From assembly GCA_973895155.1 (NCBI GenBank), contig OZ316899.1:5456001-5520000 (forward strand): a stretch of 64,000 bases of DNA. Reading direction: 5' to 3'. The number at the start of each line of letters is the position of its first letter. Position 1 is the first letter of the stretch. This stretch comes from Marsupella aquatica. Lineage: Eukaryota > Marchantiophyta. The notes under the pieces are model-generated. The model did not search any database, had not been told where the DNA came from, and saw only the letters and a list, made by a program, of their open reading frames with translations. Positions 45,939-56,285 of this stretch are shown piece by piece. A program made the position numbers and the translations under genes.

Positions 45939-46653
45939 ATGGGGGAGGCTGATGGTGGTCATTCTGAGTCCTCTCAGTCTTCATTCGCTGGTTCAGTATA
46001 CACCCGTCGCGTCACTCGATCGATCGCGTCCCTATCAACTTCCGAAGCTGAATCTGCACAGCCCTTCCCGAGGTTGAGGAGAGGGAGAATGGACCCTAAG
46101 GAGCTCTCCATGGGTGAAGTCAGTGACATAGGCTTATCGATGGACGAGGTAATATCAAAGCACGCATTGTCGTTCGGGAAGGATTTTTGAGGATTCGATA
46201 AGGAGCCACCTCGAATTCCTCTTTGTAGATTGCTCCCCATGGAGGTTGTTTGAACCTTACAGAAAGAAAGTGCATCGATCGAGAAGTTGAAAGAATCATT
46301 CTGGGTCACCGGGTACAACTCGCGCATTGGGATGCCTTTCTATGTTCAGCCTGCGAATGCCGATGGGGTTCCTCAGATATGCACCAGCGAGATCCGGGAC
46401 TCTTGGGATCCAATCTGGGTCGCAGAGAACGACAAGTTTGAGGAAGAGTGTGATGCGGACCCAGCGTTCCATATTCTAAAAGATAAAATGCCGTTTGTGT
46501 GTTTGACAAAAATCATCGATTGTACTCCTGGTCAATCGTCACCAGGGAGAATCCGGACAACTTGAAGTATCATCCTTGTGTGATTTGCGTCATTTTCAAT
46601 GGTGACAGAGGTTCGCTAGTTGAGCTCAAGGCGGCAATGCACACCGTGAACCA
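45939..46653 (+). pseudogene. ParB-like domain exon of element B cargo
   Basis: From ATG 45939 the frame gives SESSQSSFAGSVYTRRVTRS, shared with element C. After stops near 46188 and 46252 it continues as LKESFWVTGYNSRIGMPFYV and DSWDPIWVAENDKFEEEC. A frame change near 46495 precedes VFDKNHRLYSWS, the counterpart of the intact DGNHRLYSW in element C. The exon ends at donor GTAAGT (46654). ParB-like domains carry a conserved [DG]xxR turn that contacts nucleotide or phosphate. Here G is replaced by K and the frame is broken, so this copy is inactive. Confidence 0.75.
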
Positions 46654-46774
46654 GTAAGTTCTATTCGTTAACTATTGTTACCCTTGTCATTCATTTTGGA
46701 CCAAACAACGAAAGTGTTCATTCCCCAGTTTTTGCTAGCGCCCGACGCTACTAATTCCTTTTCATTGCATCCAG

Positions 46775-48107
46775 GCTTGGACAAGCAGTCGTCGAGCCTT
46801 CCTGGATTCTTGACGCGGACAGAATTTTCCAAATTCTGTCGCGTGATCTTGATCACTATAAGCCACTCATCGACAGCGCGAACATGGCAAAGTTTGAGGC
46901 GATCCAAAAGAAGACGAGAAAGGGGTCTTGGTTTACACATAAAATGCCACAGGATGCTCTCATCTACATTCTGTGTGTGGACAAAATAAAGTCTTACTCA
47001 AATCAATTTAAGTCTGATATGGCTTTAGCCAAAGCTCAAGGGGCTCCTTGGTCAGAAGAGGAGACCACAAAGAGGCATGAGGCAATGATGAAGGAGGCGA
47101 CCAAAGATTGGTCGATCAAAGTGACGAAGATCACCCCTTTACTTCATCCGGATTTTGGAGATTATTTGGGAACCTGTGCTGAGATGTATCTGTAACTGAG
47201 AAGAACAAACGGGAGAAGAAGCCAGACATAGTTGTATGCACAATGGATCAAGCCAGGTTGTTTACTGCTGTTTCATACCTGGATCCAAAATTGAGGTGCA
47301 CCCTTCTAGTAGCCCACTGCACTCCCGAGATTTGGAAATAGTTTTTCCATCCTGCAAGTGTCAACGACGAGCCTGTGAAGCAGTGGTGCCATACATGGCA
47401 TACTTGGAATTCTGTGGAGGGAATTGCAACTGGAATGCTTCACACTTCCTTCAAACAGATTTCTGACCGGATGCCGGCTGACCGTCTCACAAAGTCTGGG
47501 TGTGAGTCAATGGAGGCCATGCTTAAGATCATTCTCGATGAATTCATAAACTTTGGGGATCTTGTCAAGGCAAAATTCTTCAACAACTTGTGGCCTTCCA
47601 AATATGCGGACAAGGAAGATTACACAGAGCGGAACCGGAAGAGAGCCAAACGATATCTATACCGGTTTTACATGTGGATGGAGCTTAGATCTCCAGACAC
47701 ACTATGGGCATAGCCGGCTGCATTTCAGAAATGGGTGTCTATCGAAGAGGGAGACGCTCTTGCCGACCTCTATTTGATGTACCCAGCGGAGGGAAAGTTT
47801 CCACCATGTTCATTGTCGGAGTGGGAGAGACTTCACTGTCCGTGGTACCTCGACACAGACAAATGGGATTTACCGTTCGACAAAGCTGAGAAGGATGCCT
47901 TCATGAAGTTGCAGAAGTCCCAGATCCCCGCCACCTACGTGTCTGCAATGAAGCAAGGTCTCCAGTCTGATGTTGACGAATCTGCAACTGAGTTACAAAA
48001 GAATTGTGAGTCTCTTGTCATGCACGTTGACCGAAGCCGTAAGCCAAGAGCAAAGGCGAAGAATGAGTCAGCTGCACCAAGTGACTCCACAAGGTCCTTC
48101 AAGAAAA
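46775..48107 (+). pseudogene. Middle exon of element B cargo (unrecognised globular region)
   Basis: The exon starts after acceptor CCAG at 46774 with LGQAVVEPSWILDADRIFQI. Conserved blocks shared with element C are KTRKGSWFTHKMPQDALIYI, WNSVEGIATGMLH, NLWPSKYADKEDY and YRFYMWMELRSPD. Frame changes near 47190 and stops near 47340 and 47711 break it. It ends at donor GTGAGT (48108). The later part, SEWERLHCPWYLDTDKWDLP, leads to a basic tail. No known domain is recognised. By position it links the ParB-like and methylase domains. Confidence 0.6.
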
Positions 48108-48241
48108 GTGAGTAGTCTAAGCACTTTTTGGTTACTTGTTGGCGCTGCTTATGCAGGAGTTTCATTTGGAAATTCCTTTAATTAATAGCGCCTGGCGCTA
48201 GTCTGAAAGGTTGGACTCATGCAAGTTTCTGTGCCTAACAG

Positions 48242-49693
48242 GAGGTCGAAAGTCCAACACGAAGGTCTCGGCTGCCGAAGGGAAGAATGATGCAACTCCT
48301 CAGGCATCGGAGGCAAACACTGGAGCTCAAGAACCCCGGATCAAGGGACCCCGGATGGTGCTGGCAAATCCATTGTCCCTGTTGACGCAACTAGCACGTA
48401 GAAAAAGAAAAAGAGAGGCACCGGTGAAGACAGAGGAGCATCATCTACTCGAGACGTTATTTTATGTGGACTCCAGAGAGATGTCGGGAATTTTAAGCGA
48501 AGGTGTTCTAGACACTGTTTTGTGGAGTCCAATTTAAACGAATTTTACGATTCGGTATTTAACAAGGGGATGAAGCCCATGTGGGTTACTAAAGTTGAGG
48601 CCTGGGGAAAGGAATTGGTAAAGTCAGGAGACAGAGAGAAGGGAGTAATGCGTGGCGGAAAAGAGAGGGGCTTTGGTGTGGATGCTGGTTTCATCTACAT
48701 TCCCACTGGATTAAAACCAACACTTCTTGATCGGAAGGTGCCCAAGTGGAACCTTCAGGATTACATATTCCCAGCTCTTTCTTCCGAGCCATGGAACCGT
48801 TCTTGGCAGACGATGGCCTACTTGCAATTTTACACAGAGGAGACTATGATCAGGTATCTGAAGTGATTGCGGCTTGCCAGGATTCAAAGTGTTTCCAGTG
48901 TATTTCAACCCACCATGTGGTCATGACTACACCAATGTATAGGCCCCGATCTGATACTCAGGTAACAATTCCTCTTGCACATACTAGCGCCCGACGCTAC
49001 TATCAACATTTGCTATATCTACAATTCACTTATCTTTCGTAAGGATGAAGGGTTGACTAGCGCCAAGCGCTAATATCTGTGTCTGTTTTCTTATACTGCC
49101 TTCATTGGGAAACTGTGTTGCAGATATTCACACTTACTCTTAATATATTTTGCCGCATTTCGACAAAGGGAAGGGTCCCGAAAGACCCCAAGTTCCGGCC
49201 ACTATCGAATGCAGAAGACCCTTCCGTCACTAACATTATTGGGTTTTCGTTGCCGCGACATGACCCGACTCCTGAGCTCCAATTTGCAGGAAATTCACAC
49301 TTGCCTGTGGGTTTCATGCAAACTATTTTGGAATTGGTGACTCTTCCCGGAGATATTGTTATGGACTGGACAGTAGGTTCCGGTAGTACGTTTGTGGCTG
49401 GAGATTATTCTGGTCGCTTTGTTGTTGGGCTGGAAAATCGGCCAGAGTTTGTTGATACTTCCGGTAAGGTCTTCCTCGATCTTTTACAGAACAAAGAAGT
49501 GGTTGCACCAACTCCTCCTAAGAAGATTCCTGGAAGTAAGAAGCAGGACAGGCTCCGTGCTGTTCCAAATTTTGATTCAAAAGACGAGGATGAGGGTGGC
49601 AATGCTTCTCAGCAATCTAAAGATGATGAGGTGTCGAAGAATGTGGTGGACCTTGGATCTGGAGATGAGGACAGTGAAGAGTCAGAAGAGTAA
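48242..49693 (+). pseudogene. N4/N6 DNA methyltransferase-like exons of element B cargo
   Basis: Two exons (48242-48961 and 49124-49693) are separated by an intron with a GT-AG border and two quasi-palindromes. A possible motif IV region is VLDTVLWSS, with a frame change at 48535 within it. After another frame change near 48790 comes FLADDGLLAILHRGDYDQVS. The second exon has NSHLPVGFMQTILELVTLPG leading to DIVMDWTVGSGSTFVAGDYS (near 49355) and GRFVVGLENRPEFV. This is a clear AdoMet-binding motif I of a beta-class methylase, with DWTVGSGST for DPFxGSGTT. An acidic tail ends at TAA 49691-49693. The two frame changes make this copy non-functional, but the ancestral gene is evident. Confidence 0.8.
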
Positions 49694-49849
49694 TTTTCTT
49701 TAGCTTTCTTTCTCTCATTGTATACTTTTTTCCAAAGAACTCCTATACTCCCTTTTGTCTAGAAAATTCGCCTGATTTCCCGACTTCAACTAAAGAACTC
49801 TAGTTCAAATTCTCAGGTCATAGTGGAATCTTTGGAGGCGTTTTCAACG

Positions 49850-50141
49850 TCGAAGGAACGTCTCTAGGAACGTTGTACAGACCCCGAAGAAGCCATTTGT
49901 TCTCCCCTCTTATGCTGAAAAGGCGGCACGACGGGCAGATTCAGTCAGGACGCTTACTTGGGAGAGTAAGGGTCTTAGACTCGGGAGAGGCTCAGATAGA
50001 AAGTTTGTGCAGAATCACTTCGTAGATGATATTGCAAAATCCAAGTATGTGGACGACGAAGCAGAGTCCACTGATAGATCAGAAAGTAGCGGTTATGAAT
50101 CGGTCTCAGAGTCGAGTGGTGGTTGTGGATCTGGTCTTTAG
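49850..50141 (+). CDS. Acidic Ser-rich terminal cargo fragment
   Basis: A phase reading KKPFVLPSYAEKAARRADSV, then VQNHFVDDIAKSKYVDDEAE and SESSGYESVSESSGG ends at TAG 50139-50141. The start is not visible and upstream stops suggest a missing exon join. It is the last coding-like segment before the right end of element B. Confidence 0.4.
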
Positions 50142-50432
50142 TTTTCCTTGTTTTATTTACCCATTCTTGGAGAACGACGACACTAAATAAGAACGCAATT
50201 ACGTGTCGTATTAGAGTAGCGCTCGACGCTATTACTGTAGCCGGTAGTTCAAAGAGGTTTTTATTCGGATGTTTTCCTTATAGCACTCGGCGCTAGTATA
50301 AATGTACTCAATGGCCGCTTCAGGTCCAATATATGTGACAATATTTTCTTATCCTTCGGTGTCTTTTTTTGGGTGCACATTTGCTGGTATGAGTTTTGCT
50401 GTTTGCTATTTGCTGTCACGGAGAGATCCCCC
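50142..50432. other. Right terminal region of element B
   Basis: It contains quasi-palindromes at about 50216 (TAGCGCTCGACGCTA) and 50281 (TAGCACTCGGCGCTA) and a GGTATGAG word. GCTGTTTGCTATTTGCTGTC then leads into the terminal repeat ending at 50432. Confidence 0.8.
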
Positions 50433-50441
50433 CTACCAAGG

Positions 50442-51060
50442 CTGGCAAGCAAGGTGTGTTGTCAAATGCTCGCTTCAACACCTCACCTGGTAACAAATTA
50501 GTCCACCACAAATGTGGACAATGTGCACAAGAACCCACGCGTGCAGCATCCAATAACACAACAGGTCCAATCCAAGACCTTACTAGATGAACAGTGGCAA
50601 CAATCCGTTGACGATGATCACCCAAGAGTGGCACATTCTCCAAAATGTAAGTTGGAGATTGTGTCTGATGTAGCTGGAGATGATGCAACACCCGTAACAT
50701 CTCCCAAAATAATGCAGATCGTGGATCATGAAGTCCATATCCAACTCCAGCTCTAGATTAGCCCTGACATGGCCAACCAGCAATCACCAAATCAATAGGG
50801 CCAATGCAATCCAAATGATCTACCCCCAACAATAAAATATTAGTAGGCAGTGCATGTTGATAGCCATGAACAACATCCATTGGCAATAACTGTGGATAAT
50901 GATCCACCAACATAGCCATATGGTGCAATGAGACTCTCCGTGCTGTCTCATCTGTCTCCACATACAAGTAACAATGCACTAGAATTTTTGCCTAAAGAAT
51001 AGCAGCCAGTCCAGTGCTAATCCCACCAAATAAATCCAACAAACAAATACCCTCCGGTGG
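50442..51060 (-). pseudogene. Gypsy-borne C5 cytosine DNA methyltransferase, N-terminal and catalytic part
   Basis: On the minus strand, LLDLFGGISTGLAAIL (51040-50996) is motif I. A stop follows where Gln or a similar residue is expected. LYVETDETARRVSLHH continues, then motif IV GPIDLVIAGWPCQG (near 50800-50760) with the catalytic Pro-Cys-Gln intact. Motif VI is ILENVPLLGD (Glu-Asn-Val intact), and a motif-VIII-like VGSCAHCPHLWWTN has Cys/His where Arg residues are expected. The enzyme class adds a methyl group to carbon 5 of cytosine. It lies between protease and RT. Its C-terminal part continues beyond element B at 38933. Confidence 0.85.
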
Positions 51061-51479
51061 ATATTGTCATGCAATGGGAGTGGTATCCAATGGGGAAAGA
51101 GTCACCGGCCCACCTGCAGGAGATTGCTATGCTCCTAGTTGTGGTGTAAAAGCATGATGCCATGCATCATGTACCAATCATGTTGTTGTTTGTGGCAAGT
51201 CCTGGCTAGTACCCCACACTGATGGCACAACACTACCAATAGGTAACCCACACATGACATGCTCCTCATGTGACTGTGCTTTAGGTAAACCCTAAACACC
51301 TCATGCTCCATTGCTGGGACATCTGTTGCATGTGCGTTACCCTCAATCAAATCATCAATATCAATGATCACACCACTGAATGCTGCCAAAGACAATGGCA
51401 TAGGTTTAGGGCCCCCCATAGGTCCACTAAATTGCACTAGAAATCTACTCAATCTAGCATCTCTAGACTGCCAAGCAGG

Positions 51480-51840
51480 TCAATAGGAAACTGATTCATC
51501 CCAAAAATCAAGAATAAATCCCATGGGGTAAAGCACTGTACATCCCACCAACACATCATAGGACTCTGCCTTAGTCAAAATAGCTTGCGTCTGTATATGA
51601 GAGCTATCCTTTGCATGACCCTCCTGAATCCGCAAGTCAAGTGGTCGTCTGGTGATGTGCTGCGTGGGTGTACGTAGGTCCCCCCAATGAAGTCTGAATA
51701 GGAAAGGGACACTCCTCCAAATCATTTGGATGAAATCCCAATCCTTGTACTGCAGACTTACCCAACATCAAGGGTTGGGCACCAGTATCCAATAACATTA
51801 TCTCTGCCTGGTATATTGCTCTAGTAGGCCCAACTAATCA
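51480..51840 (-). pseudogene. pol: gypsy aspartic protease
   Basis: The minus strand gives VGPTRAIYQAEIMLLDTGAQ, PLMLGKSAVQGLGFHPNDLE and then YDVLVGCTVLYPMGFILDFW. DTGA is the catalytic motif of retroelement proteases and ILDFW the usual C-terminal strand. The reading phase is open for ~120 residues with a stop after VSY. Confidence 0.8.
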
Positions 51841-52052
51841 GAAGATACCACTCCGATTATCCAATGACACAACGCTAGGTTTAAACCTAGTCCTCTCAAA
51901 TGCAGGGCGTGCTGGCAAATACATCAACTTTGCCGCTACTGCATGCCATGTCTCACTAGTAGTAGTAGGTGGTGTCAACTCTGCTGCTCTAGAACTGCAT
52001 GCTGCCTCTACATGAGAAGCCAAAATTGGAGTATCCTCACATAATGTGGCTA

Positions 52053-53007
52053 CTAATCTGAACACATCAGTTGGGACCAACCCCCACTGTCAGCATGTCT
52101 GTCACTAAAAATAGTGGGGTACGCACTATGGTGGTAGCCGCTCCCAACAAGGTATTGTCTTGTCATCCCTGTTGCAACATCCTGTGATTCTGCCAACTTA
52201 CCCACACTAGGGTTTGTCCAAATCAGGTTCATAGAGGCAGTCTGAACTGTCACTGACAATGTAAAAGACTGAGGAAGCTTTGACTGACAACATGCATCCC
52301 CCCTTTGTGGATCTAGCTCCACTACTGCTCCTTGGGGCTCAAGAGCTTTGGCTGCCTCACGTGTCAAAGCTTCTGATGCATCAATATGCGTAGTGCCACA
52401 CATGAATCCCATGGTGGCAAGGTCTCCATCAGCCCCATAAGATGTGGAAACTCCATGAGATGTAGAAGCCCCATCACCAAAAGTAGGTCTCACCTGAGAA
52501 CTAGCCATAGCAGCTAGTTGTTGCTCCAATTGAGCAATCTTAGCGTCCTTAGGATCTGTGGTTACAGTAGGAGCAGCATCGCCTCCTTGTCTCCCTGCAT
52601 ACGGCATACCTCGGTCACGACTACCACCTCTACCTCCTCTTCCCTGATCATGTGCGCTGTCCTCGGGGCTGTCCTCCTCTTTGTAACTCAGGATGGAATG
52701 AGAAACACCTATCCGTGGTGTGTCTAGGAGCTCCACAATGATCACACTACCGCTGATCAGGTGCTGAGGCCCCTCCTGGCCCTCTATGATCAGGGCAATA
52801 TTGCTGCGCATGATCCCCACCACAGGTCCAACATCCAAATTGCTGTGCTGGTGGATCATTTGGTGAAACCAGAGGTGGTGGGCATGCCCAATGCTCAAGT
52901 TTAGGACTGCGACAAAGTTCTGACTGACATATATGCCACCACTTGCTCCAAGCAAAAAGAGGAGAAAAGAGCCACGGAAAAGAAATCATCGAAGGGACTG
53001 AAGCCAA
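52053..53007 (-). pseudogene. gag: gypsy gag remnant with zinc knuckle
   Basis: The knuckle FGCWTCGGDHAQQYCPDHR (CX2CX3HX4C) lies near 52840-52785. A frame change leads to a Gly/Arg-rich stretch (HDQGRGGRGGSRDRG), then KIAQLEQQLAAMASSQ, a short coiled coil. The capsid part expected upstream is absent: the homology stops near 52960, so the element is 5'-truncated. Confidence 0.8.
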
Positions 53008-53009
53008 AG

Positions 53010-53385
53010 GAACGAGCTCCTTTATCGGCTCTTTTAGGCTTTAGGCTCACCAGAATTGATCATTTATCTATTGTTTTTGCTTTTAACTAAACACCTTCTA
53101 GATGGCAGCTAATTAGAAGGTAGTGACCTTTCACTGCGGACCGGTTTGTGGTTCGGTGACTTACATGGCCTCCAGACGTTTGACAGTCCTGCCTTAGGTT
53201 TGGTCACTCTTATTAGATCACGTACATGCGCCTTGTGCTCCTTGTCATTGTTCACTGGGACCTTGGCCCTGGTTGCTTGGCCTTTTTGGCTGTTGTTTTG
53301 GCTGCTTTGGCCCCCTTCCCGTGGGTTTTTGCGGGTTTTACATGAAAAGGACCAAAAAAATTCAAGATAAAATAAATAAATAGAG
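53010..53385. other. Unassigned stretch between gypsy and the CACTA-like element
   Basis: On the plus strand a short basic coding-like piece, KSSKGLKPKERAPLSALLGF, ends near 53040. The remainder is non-coding. It could be the edge of another insertion that truncated the gypsy gag. Confidence 0.35.
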
Positions 53386-53700
53386 TGACGTTAATTACCA
53401 TGTTGTGGGAGACACTCTTTACTACGTCCAAGACATCGTCCTTAACCATGTACAATAAGATTTATATGGTTTTACAACGTGCCATACTACGTAAACTTAA
53501 CCCAACGCTAGTGTAAACCTTTGCCAACAAACGTCGTGTAAGAGTACGTAATGGACAATTAACCACGTCTAGTACTTTGTAATGTGCCATGCACTAAACG
53601 TTGTATTATTTTAGCGTCGTCCGTGGCTTGGTAGATTACAACCCCTTTTGAGACGTATGGGTAATTTGACGTAGTAGGGGACGATGTATCTTGCTCTTGT

Positions 53701-54424
53701 GGTACGACATACATTGGCCTACATAGGGCTCAGCAATGTACTGGGATGGTTAAAGGTCTTATAAAGGAGGACGTATGTGTGGGTACATACGTCCTATTAC
53801 ACATTGCACTATTTGGGTGGGGTTCGTGTTAGGGTTCAGTATACACACATAGAATACACATATAGTTACGCAGGTTATTTTACATATTGTAACCCGGAAT
53901 GAGGTGCCACCACAATTGGGTGGCCTGAATCAAAATGGCAAAAATATGTACATAATGCATGGAGGAAGTCCTGCTACTGAAATACCTACAACCTAATGCC
54001 ACTGAGAATGGGGCCTATCACGTCCTGATCCTCCACCTCGCCGCCGACGCAATTGATACTGCTGGGCATCAATCCTGCTCTGAGGCACTGCTACTGCTAT
54101 CTGGTTCCGGTGCAGTCGAGGGTGGAGCCTTGCTTCTAGGTTTTGGCACTATCTGCTTGGTGCTACGTGGTACCCTAGTGGACCGCCTCTCACCACTACT
54201 CCTCCTCTCTCTATCTCCCTCCTCCCTTTGTCTCTCCCTTCCTTATCCTCTGGCCCTATGAGTCTCTAGTGCAGGGAAAAGGTCATAAGAAGAACCACCC
54301 TGCTGTCCGCAAGGTACTAGGTCCTCCTCCTGGGTACCCTCCTCCAGGGCGACAGTGTCGGGCTCCTCATCCTCAACCATTTTGAGTAACTTTACCTTTC
54401 ACTAGGTTGGGGTAGTTTGGCTTC
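53701..54424. other. Leader-like region of the CACTA-type element
   Basis: It includes a small acidic minus-strand frame (54245-54402, MVEDEEPDTVALEEGTQEED) and a CT-rich plus-strand tract (54195-54250). No domain is recognised. Confidence 0.4.
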
Positions 54425-55293
54425 TTGAGTAATGTTCATGTTTCTTGCATTCTGAAATTTTGTTGCTTACATGTGGAACAGATTCTTATTGTATGGTCTC
54501 GCCCTAAGGACCGCATGAGAGAGGTTTCAAGGCGAGCACTCTCAGCATTGGTCCCCCCATCGGCACTAGATGCCACCTTTAGGGCAATAGACTGTGTATT
54601 TGATAGGGTGAGGGTGGCACGGGTGCACCCTATTGAGAGGGGAGTAGTGGTCAGTACTAGACCATGGTTGTTGGAGTCTCGTCCGCCTAGGATGAGGCCA
54701 CCATGTTGTCCTTTTCTTTATGCATCTAGTGCTCGGGAACCAAGAGAGTTACGTGGGAGAGCTTTGGACATCATAAAGGACTCATTCCCTATCCAATTTG
54801 GGCTCCCATTGGACCTTCCAATCAGGGAGCCTATCATAGTCTGGGATCGCCCATGGGTCCTCCTCCCCTCCACATTGGGCCTTGACGTAGGACTAGGATT
54901 ATTTTCACTTATAGATATGTGGTCCCTGATGGTTGTGCGCCCGAGGACTTGCCTCAGCTCTTTCCATTCTATGGGCCAAAGTATTCTGCACAGTGATGGC
55001 GCATCTTGTCTTGACAATGTCCAACCTTTGGTTGATATGGCATGTCTATCAAGCTAGACCCTAGGTATGCTCAGATGGATGGTTACCCACCCCGCACTGG
55101 AAACTTGGTGGGTTACGTCAATAGCACTGTGGGTTGTCGGCGTTTAGGCTTTAGGCCAAATGCTGAGTGGCACGAGTACCATAACCAGACCCACCCTTGT
55201 TTGCCACAGGCTTGTACTCATTACATCTTGACCCATGCTAGCCGCACCATTCGAGCAGGGGAAGAGATTTTTGTAGATTATGATTGGCATTGA
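54425..55293 (+). pseudogene. SET-domain (protein lysine methyltransferase-like) gene
   Basis: The first frame ends its recognisable part with LPSTLGLDVGLGLFSLIDMW (near 54870), matching the SET N-terminal GxGLF strand. The second frame (55042-55293) contains RTGNLVGYVNSTVGCRRLGF, then PNAEWHEY and finally THYILTHASRTIRAGEEIFV with DYDWH before the stop. The latter corresponds to the C-terminal SET strands and the conserved catalytic Tyr (EEIFVDY). The central NHS-type motif is altered to YVNST. The two parts are in different phases, so an intron or a frameshift must join them. It sits inside a probable DNA transposon, so it may be captured cargo. Confidence 0.7.
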
Positions 55294-55445
55294 GGATGTA
55301 AATGATATATTCATCATATATGGACCCATTGTTGCATATTGCATTAGGTCATATTGTATTAAATGTTTGATTATGATGTTGTATTAAATCTTAATTTTAA
55401 CAATTGTAGGATGGTGCATATATTACCCCTACACCTCACCCATCC

Positions 55446-55793
55446 ATGATGACAATGTTAGCGCGTGCCTTTCACCTATGTGCCACTCTGCATTTTTCTG
55501 ATGAGGAAGATGTTGAGGGGGATAATGTGGAGCCTGGTGATATGGATAGTGACCATGAGGAGTACCATGATGCATATGATGGAGAGTTTGATGAGGACAA
55601 TGGAGATGAGGGGGATGCACCCATTCTCGAAGAGGATGATTTTGCCCACCTTGTGGATGTTCACTTTGGACCACATGCACCTGAGGGCGAGAGGCCTATC
55701 ATGGAAGTAGACCAGGAAGATTGGACCAATTGGAAATGGAAGCCAGAAGTCCACTCTTCCTGGATTCTCCATCATCACGGTAAGTTCTCATGA
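55446..55793 (+). CDS. Acidic ORF (Asp/Glu-rich)
   Basis: 115 codons from ATG 55446. The core DEEDVEGDNVEPGDMDSDHE and further Asp/Glu runs dominate, ending with WTNWKWKPEVHSSWILHHHG. A GTAAGT donor follows at about 55778, so the frame may be an exon of the TNP2-like gene downstream. In TNP2-type proteins an acidic segment commonly precedes the catalytic region. Confidence 0.45.
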   Translation: MMTMLARAFHLCATLHFSDEEDVEGDNVEPGDMDSDHEEYHDAYDGEFDEDNGDEGDAPILEEDDFAHLVDVHFGPHAPEGERPIMEVDQEDWTNWKWKPEVHSSWILHHHGKFS

Positions 55794-55892
55794 TTGAATA
55801 GTATGTATATAGTTTAGGGTATGCCCCAGCCCAACTAGCTAGTGAATGTGTCAACCATTACTTACCACACCCAATGTCATACCTCAAACTAA

Positions 55893-56285
55893 TTGCGTAC
55901 AATTCCCTGGTTTCACAAATGCAGGTTGGGTGCCACTTTGTTGATGTTGAATTTGCAGGGAGTTTTTAACACTTCAGGCGTCCATACAGATGCACTATTC
56001 CAGCTATTCCACAAAAAACTCTTGCCCCAACCAAACACTCTCCTTGGGTGTGTGAGGGAGGCTAAGAAGTTGTTAACCTCCATTGGATTGGCTTTAGAGA
56101 CTATCCACATGTGTCCAAATGGTTGCATCCTGTACAGAGGGACATACTTTGAGCATACAGAGTGCCCAGAGGCACAGTGTAAGCTTCCACAGTACCGGCC
56201 CGATACCATCGGCAAAAAAATTCCAGAGAAGGTGATGTCCTCCTCCTGTTGGCATTGCAAGACATTTGCTACAAAACTAATGTAG
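55893..56285 (+). pseudogene. TNP2-like (CACTA) transposase fragment
   Basis: The block KLLTSIGLALETIHMCPNGC with ILYRG and, further on, HTECPEAQCKLPQYRP is the Cys-rich signature near the start of Transposase_21 (TNP2) proteins, classically 'CPNDCxLYxxxx...CPxC'. Only ~130 residues are present, ending at TAG 56283-56285. The DDE core is missing, so this is a truncated copy. Confidence 0.78.

Larger units (their letters stand above)
38943..50432. mobile_element. Element B: 11.5-kb Mutator-like transposon with SWIM transposase and ParB/methylase cargo
   Basis: The left end GGGTATAACCACCGTGCTAG and the reverse-complemented right end GGGGGATCTCTCCGTGACAG are imperfect inverted repeats. Both lead into AGCAAACAG-type words. 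The perfect 9-bp duplication CTACCAAGG flanks them (38934-38942 and 50433-50441), as expected for a MULE. The insertion splits the gypsy methyltransferase in phase. Inside, a minus-strand transposase (39422-43597) is on the left and plus-strand cargo (44374-50141) on the right. A 354-bp miniature element with related ends has inserted in the transposase. Quasi-palindromes TAGCGCCNGGCGCTA mark introns and spacers. Confidence 0.92.
35667..53007 (-). mobile_element. Decayed Ty3/gypsy element with embedded cytosine methyltransferase, split by element B
   Basis: On the minus strand the order is zinc-knuckle gag (52790-52840), aspartic protease (near 51760), C5 cytosine methyltransferase (51060-50442 continuing at 38933-38600), RT (38252-37425), RNase H (37330-37017) and integrase (36590-35667). 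RT before integrase defines Ty3/gypsy. Element B (38943-50432) interrupts the methyltransferase, flanked by CTACCAAGG. With one copy of that word removed, the frame reads PALV then VDDILDPG. Most stops correspond to Gln or Arg codons changed by C-to-T. No LTR pair was identified, so the outer limits are approximate. Confidence 0.88.
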
